Part shown: piece after piece, positions 8,844 to 16,630 of the stretch
How positions within the stretch are numbered: the first letter of the stretch is position 1
Layout: every line of letters begins with the position of its first letter
Source: an uncultured Xylophilus sp.
Lineage (GTDB): Bacteria > Pseudomonadota > Gammaproteobacteria > Burkholderiales > Burkholderiaceae_C
DNA length: 60,183 nt
Assembly (NCBI GenBank): GCA_913776965.1
Contig: CAJYQL010000031.1
Span: forward strand, 1 to 60,183
Reading direction: 5' to 3'
Notes under the pieces: generated by a model
What the model was told of the DNA's origin: nothing
Seen by the model: the letters and a program-made list of their open reading frames with translations, nothing else
The model's database searches: none
Made by a program: the position numbers and the translations under genes

Positions 8844-9940
8844 ATGAAATTGACGTGCGGCACGCTGTCCGTCATCAGGCGGTCGAGATAGCGGTTGACC
8901 TCGTCCATCCGGCAGTTGCGCCGGCATTCGCGGATATCCATCTCCTGGCGTACGAAACGGAAATTTTCGCGGCGCTTGTCGCTTTCCCAGATGGACTGGA
9001 AGGACGCATCGTTGAGGTTGCCGTAGTCGAAGCGGTCGTCGAGCAAATACGCGCTGCAGCCGAAGACGCGGCCGTCGGCCATCACGTAGCCCCAGAGGAA
9101 CGGCGTCGCATGGCACTTCTGGTAGCGCTGCGCCGGCTCCTCCTGGTACTTGCGTATCGTGTGGCCCCGGTAGATCACCTGGAAGTCGTCGGTCGAATAC
9201 GGCGCCAGTGCCGTTTCGAGATTCTGGTAGCGGTCGTAATTGAGTTTTTCGTACAGGCGCGTCTCGCTCGACAGATGCTGCGAATAGGGCTTGATGACCA
9301 GATAGTCGGCTCCGATGTCGTCACGGCAGATCCGGGCCAGTTCCACCATGTCGCCCGCGTTCTCGGGCAGCAGTACCGCCTGGACCCCGATCGTCGTCTG
9401 CAGGCCATGGGCACGCTTGAACGCGACGGCGCGTCGCAGGTTGTCCACCACCCGCTCGAAGTCACGGGCCTTGGTACGGTGGATGGCAGCATAGCTGTCG
9501 GCCGTTCCCGCATTCAGCGACACCTTGATCCAGGACACGTGGCCCAGCGACTGCTCGATGAAGGCATTGTTGAGCAGCACGCCGTTGGTCGTGAACGACA
9601 CGTCGATGCCCGACGCCTTCGTGAGCGCGACGATGTCGTTGATCCGCTTGTGCAGCAGCGGTTCGCCTTCACCCGCGTACATGATGCTCCTGACGCCCAG
9701 GCGCCCCATCTCCGGGATCCGCTGCGACAGCATGTCGTAGTCGAGCATCACCGCCTTGTAGCCGATGTAGTCCACCGCGCAGAAGGTGCACCGGTGGTTG
9801 CAGGCGCCGACCGGCGCCAGCTCCATGTAGATCGGGTAGACGCTTCGCGCACGCTCCCAGGCATCGCCGACGTCGAGCAGATCGGCGACGCGACGCGGGT
9901 GGTAGATCAGCTTGTGGCTGTCGATGAGGAATTTGTCCAT
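8840..9940 (-). CDS. Radical SAM/SPASM protein 2
   Basis: 366 residues. The radical SAM cluster motif is C47, C51, C54 (GACNHRCTFCA). GEGEP and FTTNG are core-barrel motifs of the superfamily. The C-terminal region has CHATPF, VFGCSAY and ECRRNC, matching a SPASM-type auxiliary cluster domain. It is a shorter paralogue of the protein at 5387-6790 and ends in PHVNFI. The start has AGGA 7 bases upstream. The 94 bases before it (9941-10034) remain open in the same frame but hold no ATG, GTG or TTG, so they are treated as non-coding. Sugar or cyclitol chemistry is likely from context; the reaction is unknown. Confidence 0.85.
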   Translation of the reverse strand: MDKFLIDSHKLIYHPRRVADLLDVGDAWERARSVYPIYMELAPVGACNHRCTFCAVDYIGYKAVMLDYDMLSQRIPEMGRLGVRSIMYAGEGEPLLHKRINDIVALTKASGIDVSFTTNGVLLNNAFIEQSLGHVSWIKVSLNAGTADSYAAIHRTKARDFERVVDNLRRAVAFKRAHGLQTTIGVQAVLLPENAGDMVELARICRDDIGADYLVIKPYSQHLSSETRLYEKLNYDRYQNLETALAPYSTDDFQVIYRGHTIRKYQEEPAQRYQKCHATPFLWGYVMADGRVFGCSAYLLDDRFDYGNLNDASFQSIWESDKRRENFRFVRQEMDIRECRRNCRMDEVNRYLDRLMTDSVPHVNFI

Positions 9941-10034
9941 GCGGATATCCTGAGCAGGCTCCTTGCGGATGATGCCGCGCGCCAGGATCGCCGTGCCGCC
10001 GAACAGACCGGCAATGGCTCCCGTGTTCGGTCGA

Positions 10035-11552
10035 TCACTTCAGGAGGGTGGTGGCGTATTTGGCGAAGAGCACCGGGTCCACCGGCTCCCGGTTGCAGAC
10101 GATCTGGACATCGAGCGCTGCCGCAATGCTGCCGGCGAGCGCCGCGATCGCACCAGGATAGCCGGCGCCCATGCAGGCCCCCGCCAGCGACAGGAACGCA
10201 TCGCCGGCACCGATGCGGTCGACCACCCGCGACGACAGCGCCGGCACCGCCAACGTGCTGCCGCCTTCCACCAGCAACGCACCCTGACCGCCCCGGGTGA
10301 CCACCATGGCGGCAGCATCCAGGCGCGCCGTCAGGTCGGCGGCGATCCGGTCGAGGGGCGCCGTCCGGTCGTGCGCGGCCAGCCGTGCCTCCGGCTCGTT
10401 CATGCAGAGGAAATCCGCGGTCGGATACCTAGTGATCACGTGATACCCCCGGTTGCCGCTGTTGATCTGCGCATTGACGGCCAGATAACGGGCCCGCTCC
10501 GACAGCTTCGCCGCGATGGCGTTGGAGATGAAGCCGTTGCCGAAATCGGCCACGATGACGACATCGAAGTCCGCGGCATGGGCATCGATCCAGGCGATGG
10601 TCGACGCGTCCAGCGCCGTTCGGTCGGCCTCTTCGCCACCGTAATACACCTCGAACAGGCGCATCAGGTCCTGGTCGACAAAGCGCCGCTTGACCAGCGT
10701 CTGCGCGGTCGCCAGCGTCTGCGCATGCAGTTCGACATTAGACCGCAGCTTGGACGCGACATAGTCCATCGAATCGTCCTGGCGCGACAGCGCCGTCAGC
10801 AGGCCGACGGTTCCGCAGAAGCCTGCGACATGGTTGGCCACCGCCACGGCGCCGCCCGCGAAGCGCTCCTCCGATTGGTAGCGCACCGCCAGCGTGTTGC
10901 CCTTGCCGGTCTGGCCGAGGGAACTGACGTAGTGGTACTCGTCGATGATCGCGTCGCCGACCACCAGCACGCGCAGCCCCGCCAGACCCTTCACATAGGC
11001 GAGGAATTCGTCGAGGCTGCAGCGCCGACGGAAATCCTCCAAGAATAGCTTGGTTTCCGGCGAAAAAACGTCGAAGTGGTTGTTGAGCAGATGGGTCGAG
11101 CTGAAGGTGATGTCGTCCGTGAAATGCACGTCGCCGCCGGCGCGCCGGACCGCCTCGACTTCGTCCCGGATATTGCCGGTCAGGTCGGCATTCGCATCGA
11201 CGTAGTCGCTGCCCTTGACATACAGGTCCGGCCGGATCGCATCGATCAGATTGATGGCAGTGACCGCATGGTTCACATGGACGTAATCCACGCATCCGAG
11301 CGCCGCCACGCTCTCGGCCCGCAGCATTTCGCCGAAGACCGGACGACCCGGCCCCTTGCGCACATACGCATCGGCGGTCAGCGTCACGATCAGGATGTCG
11401 CCCAGCTTGCGGGCCTGCTGCAGGTGCCGGATGTGCCCGGCATGCATCAGATCGAAGGTGCCGTGGCAGTGCACGACTTGCCGCCCGGCGGCCCGCGCTT
11501 CGGCAGCGATCTGCCCGAGCGCATCCAGGGTCTTCAACTTGTCGTCGATCAT
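10035..11552 (-). CDS. HldE-like bifunctional nucleotidyltransferase/PfkB sugar kinase, domains in reverse order
   Basis: 505 residues. The N-terminal domain (about 1-160) is a cytidylyltransferase-like fold with GTFDLMHAGH at 31-40 (HxGH at H37-H40) and VKGSDY. The C-terminal domain (about 185-505) is a PfkB/ribokinase-type kinase with an AGGAVAVANH sugar-site segment and GAGDAF near 447-452, which carries the catalytic Asp. In E. coli HldE, which makes D-glycero-D-manno-heptose 1,7-bisphosphate and ADP-heptose, the kinase comes first, so the order here is inverted. The protein probably phosphorylates and nucleotide-activates a heptose or similar sugar phosphate supplied by the GmhA-like product of the overlapping upstream gene. 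The ATG overlaps that gene's stop (ATGA). A longer frame to 11972 is the shadow of the isomerase gene. Confidence 0.85.
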   Translation of the reverse strand: MIDDKLKTLDALGQIAAEARAAGRQVVHCHGTFDLMHAGHIRHLQQARKLGDILIVTLTADAYVRKGPGRPVFGEMLRAESVAALGCVDYVHVNHAVTAINLIDAIRPDLYVKGSDYVDANADLTGNIRDEVEAVRRAGGDVHFTDDITFSSTHLLNNHFDVFSPETKLFLEDFRRRCSLDEFLAYVKGLAGLRVLVVGDAIIDEYHYVSSLGQTGKGNTLAVRYQSEERFAGGAVAVANHVAGFCGTVGLLTALSRQDDSMDYVASKLRSNVELHAQTLATAQTLVKRRFVDQDLMRLFEVYYGGEEADRTALDASTIAWIDAHAADFDVVIVADFGNGFISNAIAAKLSERARYLAVNAQINSGNRGYHVITRYPTADFLCMNEPEARLAAHDRTAPLDRIAADLTARLDAAAMVVTRGGQGALLVEGGSTLAVPALSSRVVDRIGAGDAFLSLAGACMGAGYPGAIAALAGSIAAALDVQIVCNREPVDPVLFAKYATTLLK

Positions 11553-12118
11553 GCGGACGGCCCGAGCATCCAGTCGACCAGACGGTGCAGCACGAAGAGG
11601 TGGCCGATCTCGACTTCGCCGTAATCGGACGAGGGCAGCCACAGGTTCAGATCGCCCGTGGCGCGCAGCGGATTGTCGGCACCGAAACCGGTCAGGGTCA
11701 GCACCTGCATGCCGCACGTTCGTGCGGCCTCGACGGCGGCGAGCATGTTGGCGGACCGGCCGGAACTGCTGATGGCGACCAGCAGGTCTCCCCGGCGGCC
11801 CATGCGTCCGACCATGCTGGCGAACGCCGCCGGGTAGCCGTAGTCGTTGCTCATGCACGTCATCACCGATGGTTCGTGCAGCACATGGGCACGCCAACGG
11901 AGCTTGTTGACCAGGTCGTTCTGGATGTGGGAACACACCGCCGCACTGCCGCCGTTGCCGATCAGGAAGCACTGGGCGTCGTCTCCGCGGGCACGGGAGA
12001 GCATCGACACGAGGGCGTCGAGCCCGCGGGGCTGCCCGTCTCCCGCAGTGACTTCCAATGCCGACAGGACGGAGGTGAACGCCTGAAGCGCCGGTCCGAG
12101 CGTCATCTGCTGCTCCAT
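11549..12118 (-). CDS. SIS-domain sugar-phosphate isomerase, GmhA-like
   Basis: 189 residues, one SIS domain. LIGNGGSAA (G54-S58) and AISSSGRSANML are the phosphosugar-binding loops of sedoheptulose-7-phosphate isomerases. A C-terminal VEIGHLFVLH recalls the catalytic/metal region of GmhA. The likely reaction is conversion of sedoheptulose 7-phosphate to a heptose 7-phosphate, the first step towards an NDP-heptose. GGGGAG lies 8 bases before the chosen ATG; a second ATG at 12106 with its own GGAG is an alternative. It follows the epimerase stop after one base and overlaps the HldE-like gene by 4 bases. It differs clearly from the second SIS protein in the window (54013-54612), which looks like DiaA. 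Confidence 0.8.
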   Translation of the reverse strand: MEQQMTLGPALQAFTSVLSALEVTAGDGQPRGLDALVSMLSRARGDDAQCFLIGNGGSAAVCSHIQNDLVNKLRWRAHVLHEPSVMTCMSNDYGYPAAFASMVGRMGRRGDLLVAISSSGRSANMLAAVEAARTCGMQVLTLTGFGADNPLRATGDLNLWLPSSDYGEVEIGHLFVLHRLVDWMLGPSA

Positions 12119-12119
12119 C

Positions 12120-13109
12120 TCATTTGCTCCCCAGGTAGCGGAACCAGCTCTTCGTGGCGTCGGCAATGGTGTCGGGCGTCCACGCCGGCGCCGAACGCCA
12201 TTCCGGCAGTTCCTCGACCATCCGCGCTACGCCCTCCTCGAAACTGACCGCCGGCGTCCAGCCCAGGTCGCGCCGGATCGCCGTCGTGTCGGCGAAGGTG
12301 CAGTCCGGCTCGCCGGGCCGCTTCGGAATGGTTTCCCGCGGTCCTCCGAGCAAATTCGCAAGATGGTTGACCGAGTAATGGCCGCCGCTGCCGACGTTGA
12401 AGACGCGCCGTGTCAGCGACGATTCGGCAGCCGCCTCGAAGGCCGCGGCGACGTCGGTCACGTAGGTGAAATCCCGCGTCTGCTCGCCGTCGCCCACGAT
12501 CGTCAAAGGCAGACCCCGGCTGCGCTGGCCCAGGAACACGCCGAATACCGCTCCGTAGCTGCCGGACGTCCGCGCCCGGGGCCCGAACACATTGAACAGC
12601 CGCAGCGATACGGCAGGCATGCCGTACAGCTGCGCCCAGTGCAGCACCAATTCTTCGCCCTGCGCCTTGGTGAGTGCATACGGGTATTCGGGCTGCACCG
12701 GCGCGGTTTCGGGCGTCGGGAATGTCGTGGCAATGCCGTAGCACGACGAGGACGCGGCATAGATGAATCGCCGTACGCCATGATGGCGGGCCGCCTCGAG
12801 CACGTTGAGCGTCCCGGTGACGTTCACTTCGAAATAGGTGACCGGGTTCTCGATGGAGGGCACGATGTCCGCCCGGCCCGCCAGATGGAATACCCACTCG
12901 CGCCCGTCGCAGGCCGCCTCCACTGCCGCGCGGTCACGAATGTCGCCCACCACGCAGCGGCAGCGGCCGGTGGCGATCGCCGCTTCCAGATTGGCTTTGC
13001 GCCCCGACGACATATCGTCCAGCACCAGGACCTCATGGCCGGCGGCGACCAGCCGTTCGGTCAGATGGCTGCCGATGAAACCCGCCCCTCCGGTGACCAA
13101 TACCTTCAT
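12120..13109 (-). CDS. NAD-dependent nucleotide-sugar epimerase/dehydratase (extended SDR)
   Basis: 329 residues. VTGGAGFIGSH at 5-15 is the Rossmann NAD-binding loop, followed by VLDDMSSG. AASSSCYG near 118-125 and Y144-x3-K148 (YPYALTK) form the catalytic Ser/Tyr/Lys site of extended short-chain dehydrogenases. VTDVAAAFEAA and NVGSGG further on are typical of UDP-glucose 4-epimerase-like enzymes. It probably epimerises or dehydrates the nucleotide-activated sugar of this operon, in the position HldD takes in ordinary ADP-heptose synthesis, although the sequence is more UDP-/GDP-sugar-epimerase-like. It is the first gene of the operon and is divergent from motA. ATG 13109 gives the family's usual N-terminus; the longer frame does not. 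Confidence 0.85.
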   Translation of the reverse strand: MKVLVTGGAGFIGSHLTERLVAAGHEVLVLDDMSSGRKANLEAAIATGRCRCVVGDIRDRAAVEAACDGREWVFHLAGRADIVPSIENPVTYFEVNVTGTLNVLEAARHHGVRRFIYAASSSCYGIATTFPTPETAPVQPEYPYALTKAQGEELVLHWAQLYGMPAVSLRLFNVFGPRARTSGSYGAVFGVFLGQRSRGLPLTIVGDGEQTRDFTYVTDVAAAFEAAAESSLTRRVFNVGSGGHYSVNHLANLLGGPRETIPKRPGEPDCTFADTTAIRRDLGWTPAVSFEEGVARMVEELPEWRSAPAWTPDTIADATKSWFRYLGSK

Positions 13110-13459
13110 GTTCGTATGCGTGTGTTCGTTGGCGCGATGCGCCTTTCGGGGGCGACGGCATGCTGATCGGCGAGTCGCCGGACGGACGCGGTTGTAGCAT
13201 GCACGGCGCCGCGTCAAAGCCTGAACTGGCGTGCAAAGACCCGCCTGACGGTTTCCGTCGCCCTGCAGGGGCGGTGCTGCGTGCCGCGGCGGGCGCGGCG
13301 GACCCGCCTGGGACCGTTCAGCGAATAGCACCGTGTTCCGGCGCCAATTCCAGACCATGGCGCGAGAAGTGCTGCGGTAGCATCTCGGTACATAAGGCGG
13401 GCTGCCGCCACTGCGCTCTGGGGGCAAGGCCCCTTACCCACCGCTCGACCGACTCCTCC
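13110..13459. other. Divergent intergenic region between the glycan operon and motA
   Basis: 350 bases without a convincing gene. It must carry the promoters of the leftward glycan operon and the rightward motA operon. No sigma-28 motif (TAAA-N15-GCCGAT-like), flhDC gene or ribosomal RNA feature was seen. GGGGCAAGGCCCC near 13418-13430 can form a short hairpin in the motA leader. A TACATAAG at about 13390 is a weak candidate -10 for motA. Confidence 0.5.
13191..13217 (-). promoter_or_regulatory. Candidate sigma-70 promoter for the glycan operon
   Basis: On the minus strand TTGACG (13217-13212) is followed after 15 bases by TACAAC (13196-13191). Both hexamers are near consensus, but the spacer is 2 bases shorter than ideal. 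It would start transcripts about 75 bases before the epimerase ATG. Confidence 0.35.
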
Positions 13460-14320
13460 ATGCTCGTCATCATCGGCTACGTAGTCTGTCTCGCCTGCAT
13501 CTTCGGCGTGTACATCGCCCATGGCGGCAACATCGGCGTGATCCTGCATGCGCTGCCGTTCGAGATCATCACGATCCTGGGCGGCGCCCTGGGCGCCTTC
13601 GTGGTGAACAACCAGGCCAAGGTGCTCAAGGCGACGCTCAAGACCCTGCCGCAGGCCTTCAAGGGCTCCAAGTACACCAAGGCCCGCTACCTGGAACTGA
13701 TGTCGCTTTTGTACGACATTCTGCAGAAGGCCCGCAAGGACGGCCTGATGGCGATCGAAAAGGATGTCGAGGCGCCGCACGAGTCCGAGGTGTTCAAAAA
13801 GTATCCCGCGGTCGGTTCCGACCACCACGTCACCGAGTTCATGACCGACTACCTGCGGATGATGGTTTCGGGCAACCTGAATTCGCACGAAATCGAGGCG
13901 CTGATGGACAGCGAGATCGAGACCCACCACCAGGAAGCGCACGCTCCGGTCGCGGCCCTGGCGCGCCTTGCCGGCGCACTGCCCGCCTTCGGCATCGTGG
14001 CTGCGGTGCTGGGCGTGGTGAACACCATGGGCTCGGTGGGACAGCCCCCGTCGGTGCTCGGCGGCATGATCGGCTCGGCCCTGGTGGGCACCTTTCTGGG
14101 CATTCTGCTGGCCTACGGCGTGGTGGAACCGCTCGCCGGTCTGCTGGAGCAGAAGTCCGAGGACGGCAGCAAGGAACTGGTCTGCATCAAGACCACGCTG
14201 CTGGCGAGCATGCAGGGTTACAACCCGACCACCGCCATCGAATTCGGCCGCAAGGTGCTGTTCTCGGACGTGCGTCCGAGCTTCAGCGAACTGGAAAGCC
14301 ACGTGAAGGGCAAGAAGTAG
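13460..14320 (+). CDS. motA: Flagellar motor stator protein MotA
   Basis: 286 residues, the usual MotA length. MotA and MotB form the inner-membrane proton channel that drives the rotor. The protein opens MLVIIGYVVCLACIFGVY (first membrane helix); a second helix and a cytoplasmic loop follow. The last helix pair includes LPAFGIVAAVLGVVNTM and GTFLGILLAYGVVEP, with conserved prolines of the stator family. ATG 13460 is chosen because the upstream extension of the open frame (to 13160) is not MotA-like. It lies 12 bases before motB and begins a motA-motB-cheY-cheZ row. Confidence 0.97.
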   Translation: MLVIIGYVVCLACIFGVYIAHGGNIGVILHALPFEIITILGGALGAFVVNNQAKVLKATLKTLPQAFKGSKYTKARYLELMSLLYDILQKARKDGLMAIEKDVEAPHESEVFKKYPAVGSDHHVTEFMTDYLRMMVSGNLNSHEIEALMDSEIETHHQEAHAPVAALARLAGALPAFGIVAAVLGVVNTMGSVGQPPSVLGGMIGSALVGTFLGILLAYGVVEPLAGLLEQKSEDGSKELVCIKTTLLASMQGYNPTTAIEFGRKVLFSDVRPSFSELESHVKGKK

Positions 14321-14332
14321 GCGGTACCCAGC

Positions 14333-15349
14333 ATGGCCGACAAGAAGCTCCAGCCGATCATCATCAAGCGGGTCAAGAAGGCCGGCCATGCCGCGCACGG
14401 CGGCGCGTGGAAGATCGCCTATGCGGACTTCGTCACCGCGATGATGGCGTTCTTCCTGCTGATGTGGCTACTGGGCTCCACCGCCAAGGGCGAGCTGCAG
14501 GGGATCGCCGCGTACTTCAATTCGCCGCTTCAGGTAGCAATGGCGGGCGGCAACGGCGCCGGCAACAGCTCCAGCATCATCCCGGGCGGCGGCAACGACC
14601 TGAGCAAGGTGCACGGGCAGGTCCGGCGGTCGGACTCCGACGCCGAGAAGAAGTCCAAGATCACGCCGGAGCAGGCCAAGGCCGAGGTCGCCAAGCAGGA
14701 TGCCAAGCGTATGGGGGTCCTGAGGGCCAAGATCGAGTCGCTGATCACCGAAAACCCGCGGCTGCAGGAATTCCGCTCCCAGATCCGCATCGAGCAGACG
14801 CCGGACGGCCTGCAGATCCAGATCGTGGACGACCAGAGCCGGCCGATGTTCGACAGCGGCAGCGCCCTGGTCAAGCCGTACATGCGCGACATCCTGCGCG
14901 AGATCGGCAATGCGCTGAACGGGGTGGAGAACCGCATCAGCCTGGCGGGCCATACCGATGCCTCGCCGTACGGTAACGGCGACCGCGGCTACAGCAACTG
15001 GGAACTGTCCGCCGACCGGGCCAATGCCTCGCGGCGCGAACTCGTCGCCTCGGGCATGCCCGATGTCAAGCTCGTGCGGGTCGTCGGGCTGGCGGCGAGC
15101 GACCTGCTGGAGCCCGACAAGCCGCTGGCGTCGGCCAACCGGCGCATCAGCATCACCGTCATGACGCGCGACGCCGAGGAGCGTCTGCTCGGATCGGGGC
15201 GTCGGCCAGCCGTGCCGCCCGCCGAACTCGCCGACGCGGTGTCGCAGGCCGAAGCAGCGCCCCGTACCGCCGCCGCGACAGTTGCCGCCCGCCCGCCATC
15301 GGCCGCGGCGACAATGGCGGCAGAGCCGACCGCTGCGCCGGCCCGTTAG
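14333..15349 (+). CDS. motB: Flagellar motor stator protein MotB
   Basis: 338 residues. One N-terminal membrane helix contains the proton-carrying D32 in [20 protein letters not shown] periplasmic OmpA-like peptidoglycan-binding domain follows (about 130-285) with [11 protein letters not shown] and [13 protein letters not shown]. It anchors MotA to the cell wall. The tail after about 290 is Ala/Pro-rich and low in complexity. Translation is probably coupled to motA, 12 bases upstream. Confidence 0.97.
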   Translation: MADKKLQPIIIKRVKKAGHAAHGGAWKIAYADFVTAMMAFFLLMWLLGSTAKGELQGIAAYFNSPLQVAMAGGNGAGNSSSIIPGGGNDLSKVHGQVRRSDSDAEKKSKITPEQAKAEVAKQDAKRMGVLRAKIESLITENPRLQEFRSQIRIEQTPDGLQIQIVDDQSRPMFDSGSALVKPYMRDILREIGNALNGVENRISLAGHTDASPYGNGDRGYSNWELSADRANASRRELVASGMPDVKLVRVVGLAASDLLEPDKPLASANRRISITVMTRDAEERLLGSGRRPAVPPAELADAVSQAEAAPRTAAATVAARPPSAAATMAAEPTAAPAR

Positions 15350-15407
15350 GCTTATCCGCCGTGCCTGCGCCGTTCCTATTCTCTTCTTCCCACCGAAAGG
15401 GTCATCC

Positions 15408-15800
15408 GTGGCCACAGCCCTGCGCTTCCTGATCGTCGACGACTTCTCCACCATGCGCCGCATCGTGCGCAACCTGCTCAAGGAAAGCGGCTACGCCGAC
15501 GCGGACGAGGCGGAAGACGGCGTCGCGGCCCTGCAGAAGCTGCGCAACGGCCGGTTCGACTTCGTAGTCACCGACATCAACATGCCGAACATGAACGGCT
15601 TCGAACTGCTGACCAACATCAAGGCGGACGAGAAGCTGAAGCATCTGCCGGTGCTGATGGTGACGGCCGAGGCCCGCAAGGAAGACATCGTCGCCGCGGC
15701 CCAGGGCGGCGCCTCCGGCTACATCGTGAAGCCGTTCACCAAGGCAACGCTGGAGGAGAAGGTCACCAACATCCTGAAGAAGATGGGGTTGGCCGCATGA
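15408..15800 (+). CDS. cheY: Chemotaxis response regulator CheY
   Basis: 130 residues, a lone receiver domain. Metal-binding D11/D12, phospho-acceptor D56 (VVTDINMP), T86 (MVTAEA) and K108 (VKPF) are all present. Phospho-CheY binds the motor switch FliM and changes rotation direction. The start is a GTG with GAAAGG 7 bases upstream; no ATG gives a full N-terminus. The stop overlaps cheZ by 4 bases. No cheA, cheW or receptor gene is in the window. Confidence 0.96.
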   Translation: MATALRFLIVDDFSTMRRIVRNLLKESGYADADEAEDGVAALQKLRNGRFDFVVTDINMPNMNGFELLTNIKADEKLKHLPVLMVTAEARKEDIVAAAQGGASGYIVKPFTKATLEEKVTNILKKMGLAA

Positions 15801-16519
15801 GCACGTCCACCAGCCTCGCCGCCGAAGGGGTGGAGTCGAGCCCGCCGGATGTCCACACCAAGATCGGCCAGCTCACCCGCCAGCTGCACGATTCGCTCAA
15901 TGCGCTGGGCTACGCCGAGAAGCTGCGCGACAGCGTGGGCGAGCTGCCGGATGCCAAGAGCCGCCTGTCCTATATCGCCCGCCTTACCGGCGAAGCCGCG
16001 GAAAAGGTGCTGAACCGCGTCGAGCAGGCGAAGGCCCAGCACGACTACATCGCGTCCGAAACCCGGCGGATGGTGACCGACCTGGTCAAGGACCCGGTCG
16101 CCGCGGTGGCTACCGGCCAGATCATGAACTTTCTGACCGACATGGAGCGGGTCACGAAGGAGGCCGACGACCATCTGACCGAGATCATGATGGCCCAGGA
16201 TTTCCACGACCTGACCGGCCAGGTGATCGCCCGGGTGGTGGCCCTGGCGGCCAACATCGAGGACCAGCTGGTGCAGCTGCTGATCCAGACCGCTCCGCCC
16301 GGCAGCACGCCGCCGGAAGCGGCCGCGGCCGCCACCGCCGCCACGGCAGCAGCGGCCACGGCGGCAGCCGCGACCGTCACCGCCGTCGCCGAAGGCGTAC
16401 GGGAACCGGCGCCCAGCCTGCCGAAGCCGCAAGGCCCGACGGTCGACCCGAACAACACGCCCGACGTCGTCACCAGCCAGTCCGAAGTGGACGACCTGCT
16501 CGCCAGCCTCGGGTTCTGA
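15797..16519 (+). CDS. cheZ: CheY-P phosphatase CheZ
   Basis: 240 residues. CheZ dephosphorylates CheY-P and ends the motor signal. The long helical hairpin carries the conserved [12 protein letters not shown] segment, whose Asp/Gln act in catalysis. A low-complexity Ala/Thr linker (about 173-200) joins it to the C-terminal CheY-binding peptide [12 protein letters not shown]. It is a little longer than enterobacterial CheZ, mainly through the linker. It overlaps cheY by 4 bases and is followed by a strong terminator. Confidence 0.95.
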   Translation: MSTSTSLAAEGVESSPPDVHTKIGQLTRQLHDSLNALGYAEKLRDSVGELPDAKSRLSYIARLTGEAAEKVLNRVEQAKAQHDYIASETRRMVTDLVKDPVAAVATGQIMNFLTDMERVTKEADDHLTEIMMAQDFHDLTGQVIARVVALAANIEDQLVQLLIQTAPPGSTPPEAAAAATAATAAAATAAAATVTAVAEGVREPAPSLPKPQGPTVDPNNTPDVVTSQSEVDDLLASLGF

Positions 16520-16556
16520 CGGCGGGCTGCGCCCACCAGGGGCGCAGTCGAATAAC

Positions 16557-16591
16557 CGGCACGAAGGCCGCTTTATCGGCCTTTTGTGCCG
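16557..16591 (+). terminator. Rho-independent terminator after cheZ
   Basis: AAGGCCG and CGGCCTT form a 7-bp stem with loop CTTTAT, followed by a T4 run. An outer CGGCAC/GTGCCG pair extends the stem. It separates the motAB-cheYZ transcript from flhB, so flhB must have its own promoter in the 40 bases beyond, or depend on read-through. Confidence 0.8.
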
Positions 16592-16630
16592 ACGAGCCTT
16601 TCCGACAATGGCAGGACTCCCCTCCTGCCC

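Noticed and set aside
7863-9116. Longer start for the E1 alpha gene
   Set aside because: The extra 91 residues overlap radical SAM protein 2 in another frame and are Arg/Pro-rich without similarity to E1 N-termini.
9941-10034. Possible N-terminal extension of radical SAM protein 2
   Set aside because: The frame is open and reads plausibly hydrophobic residues, but no ATG, GTG or TTG is present, and AGGA precedes the chosen ATG at good spacing.
1-13109. Reading the first 13 kb as a recently acquired genomic island
   Set aside because: No integrase, tRNA end, direct repeats or visible shift to low GC; the region is compositionally like its neighbours by eye, though this was not computed.
16321-16400. 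Ala-coding GCC/ACG repeats in cheZ as a possible microsatellite
   Set aside because: Codons vary and the stretch is a normal low-complexity linker rather than a tandem DNA repeat.
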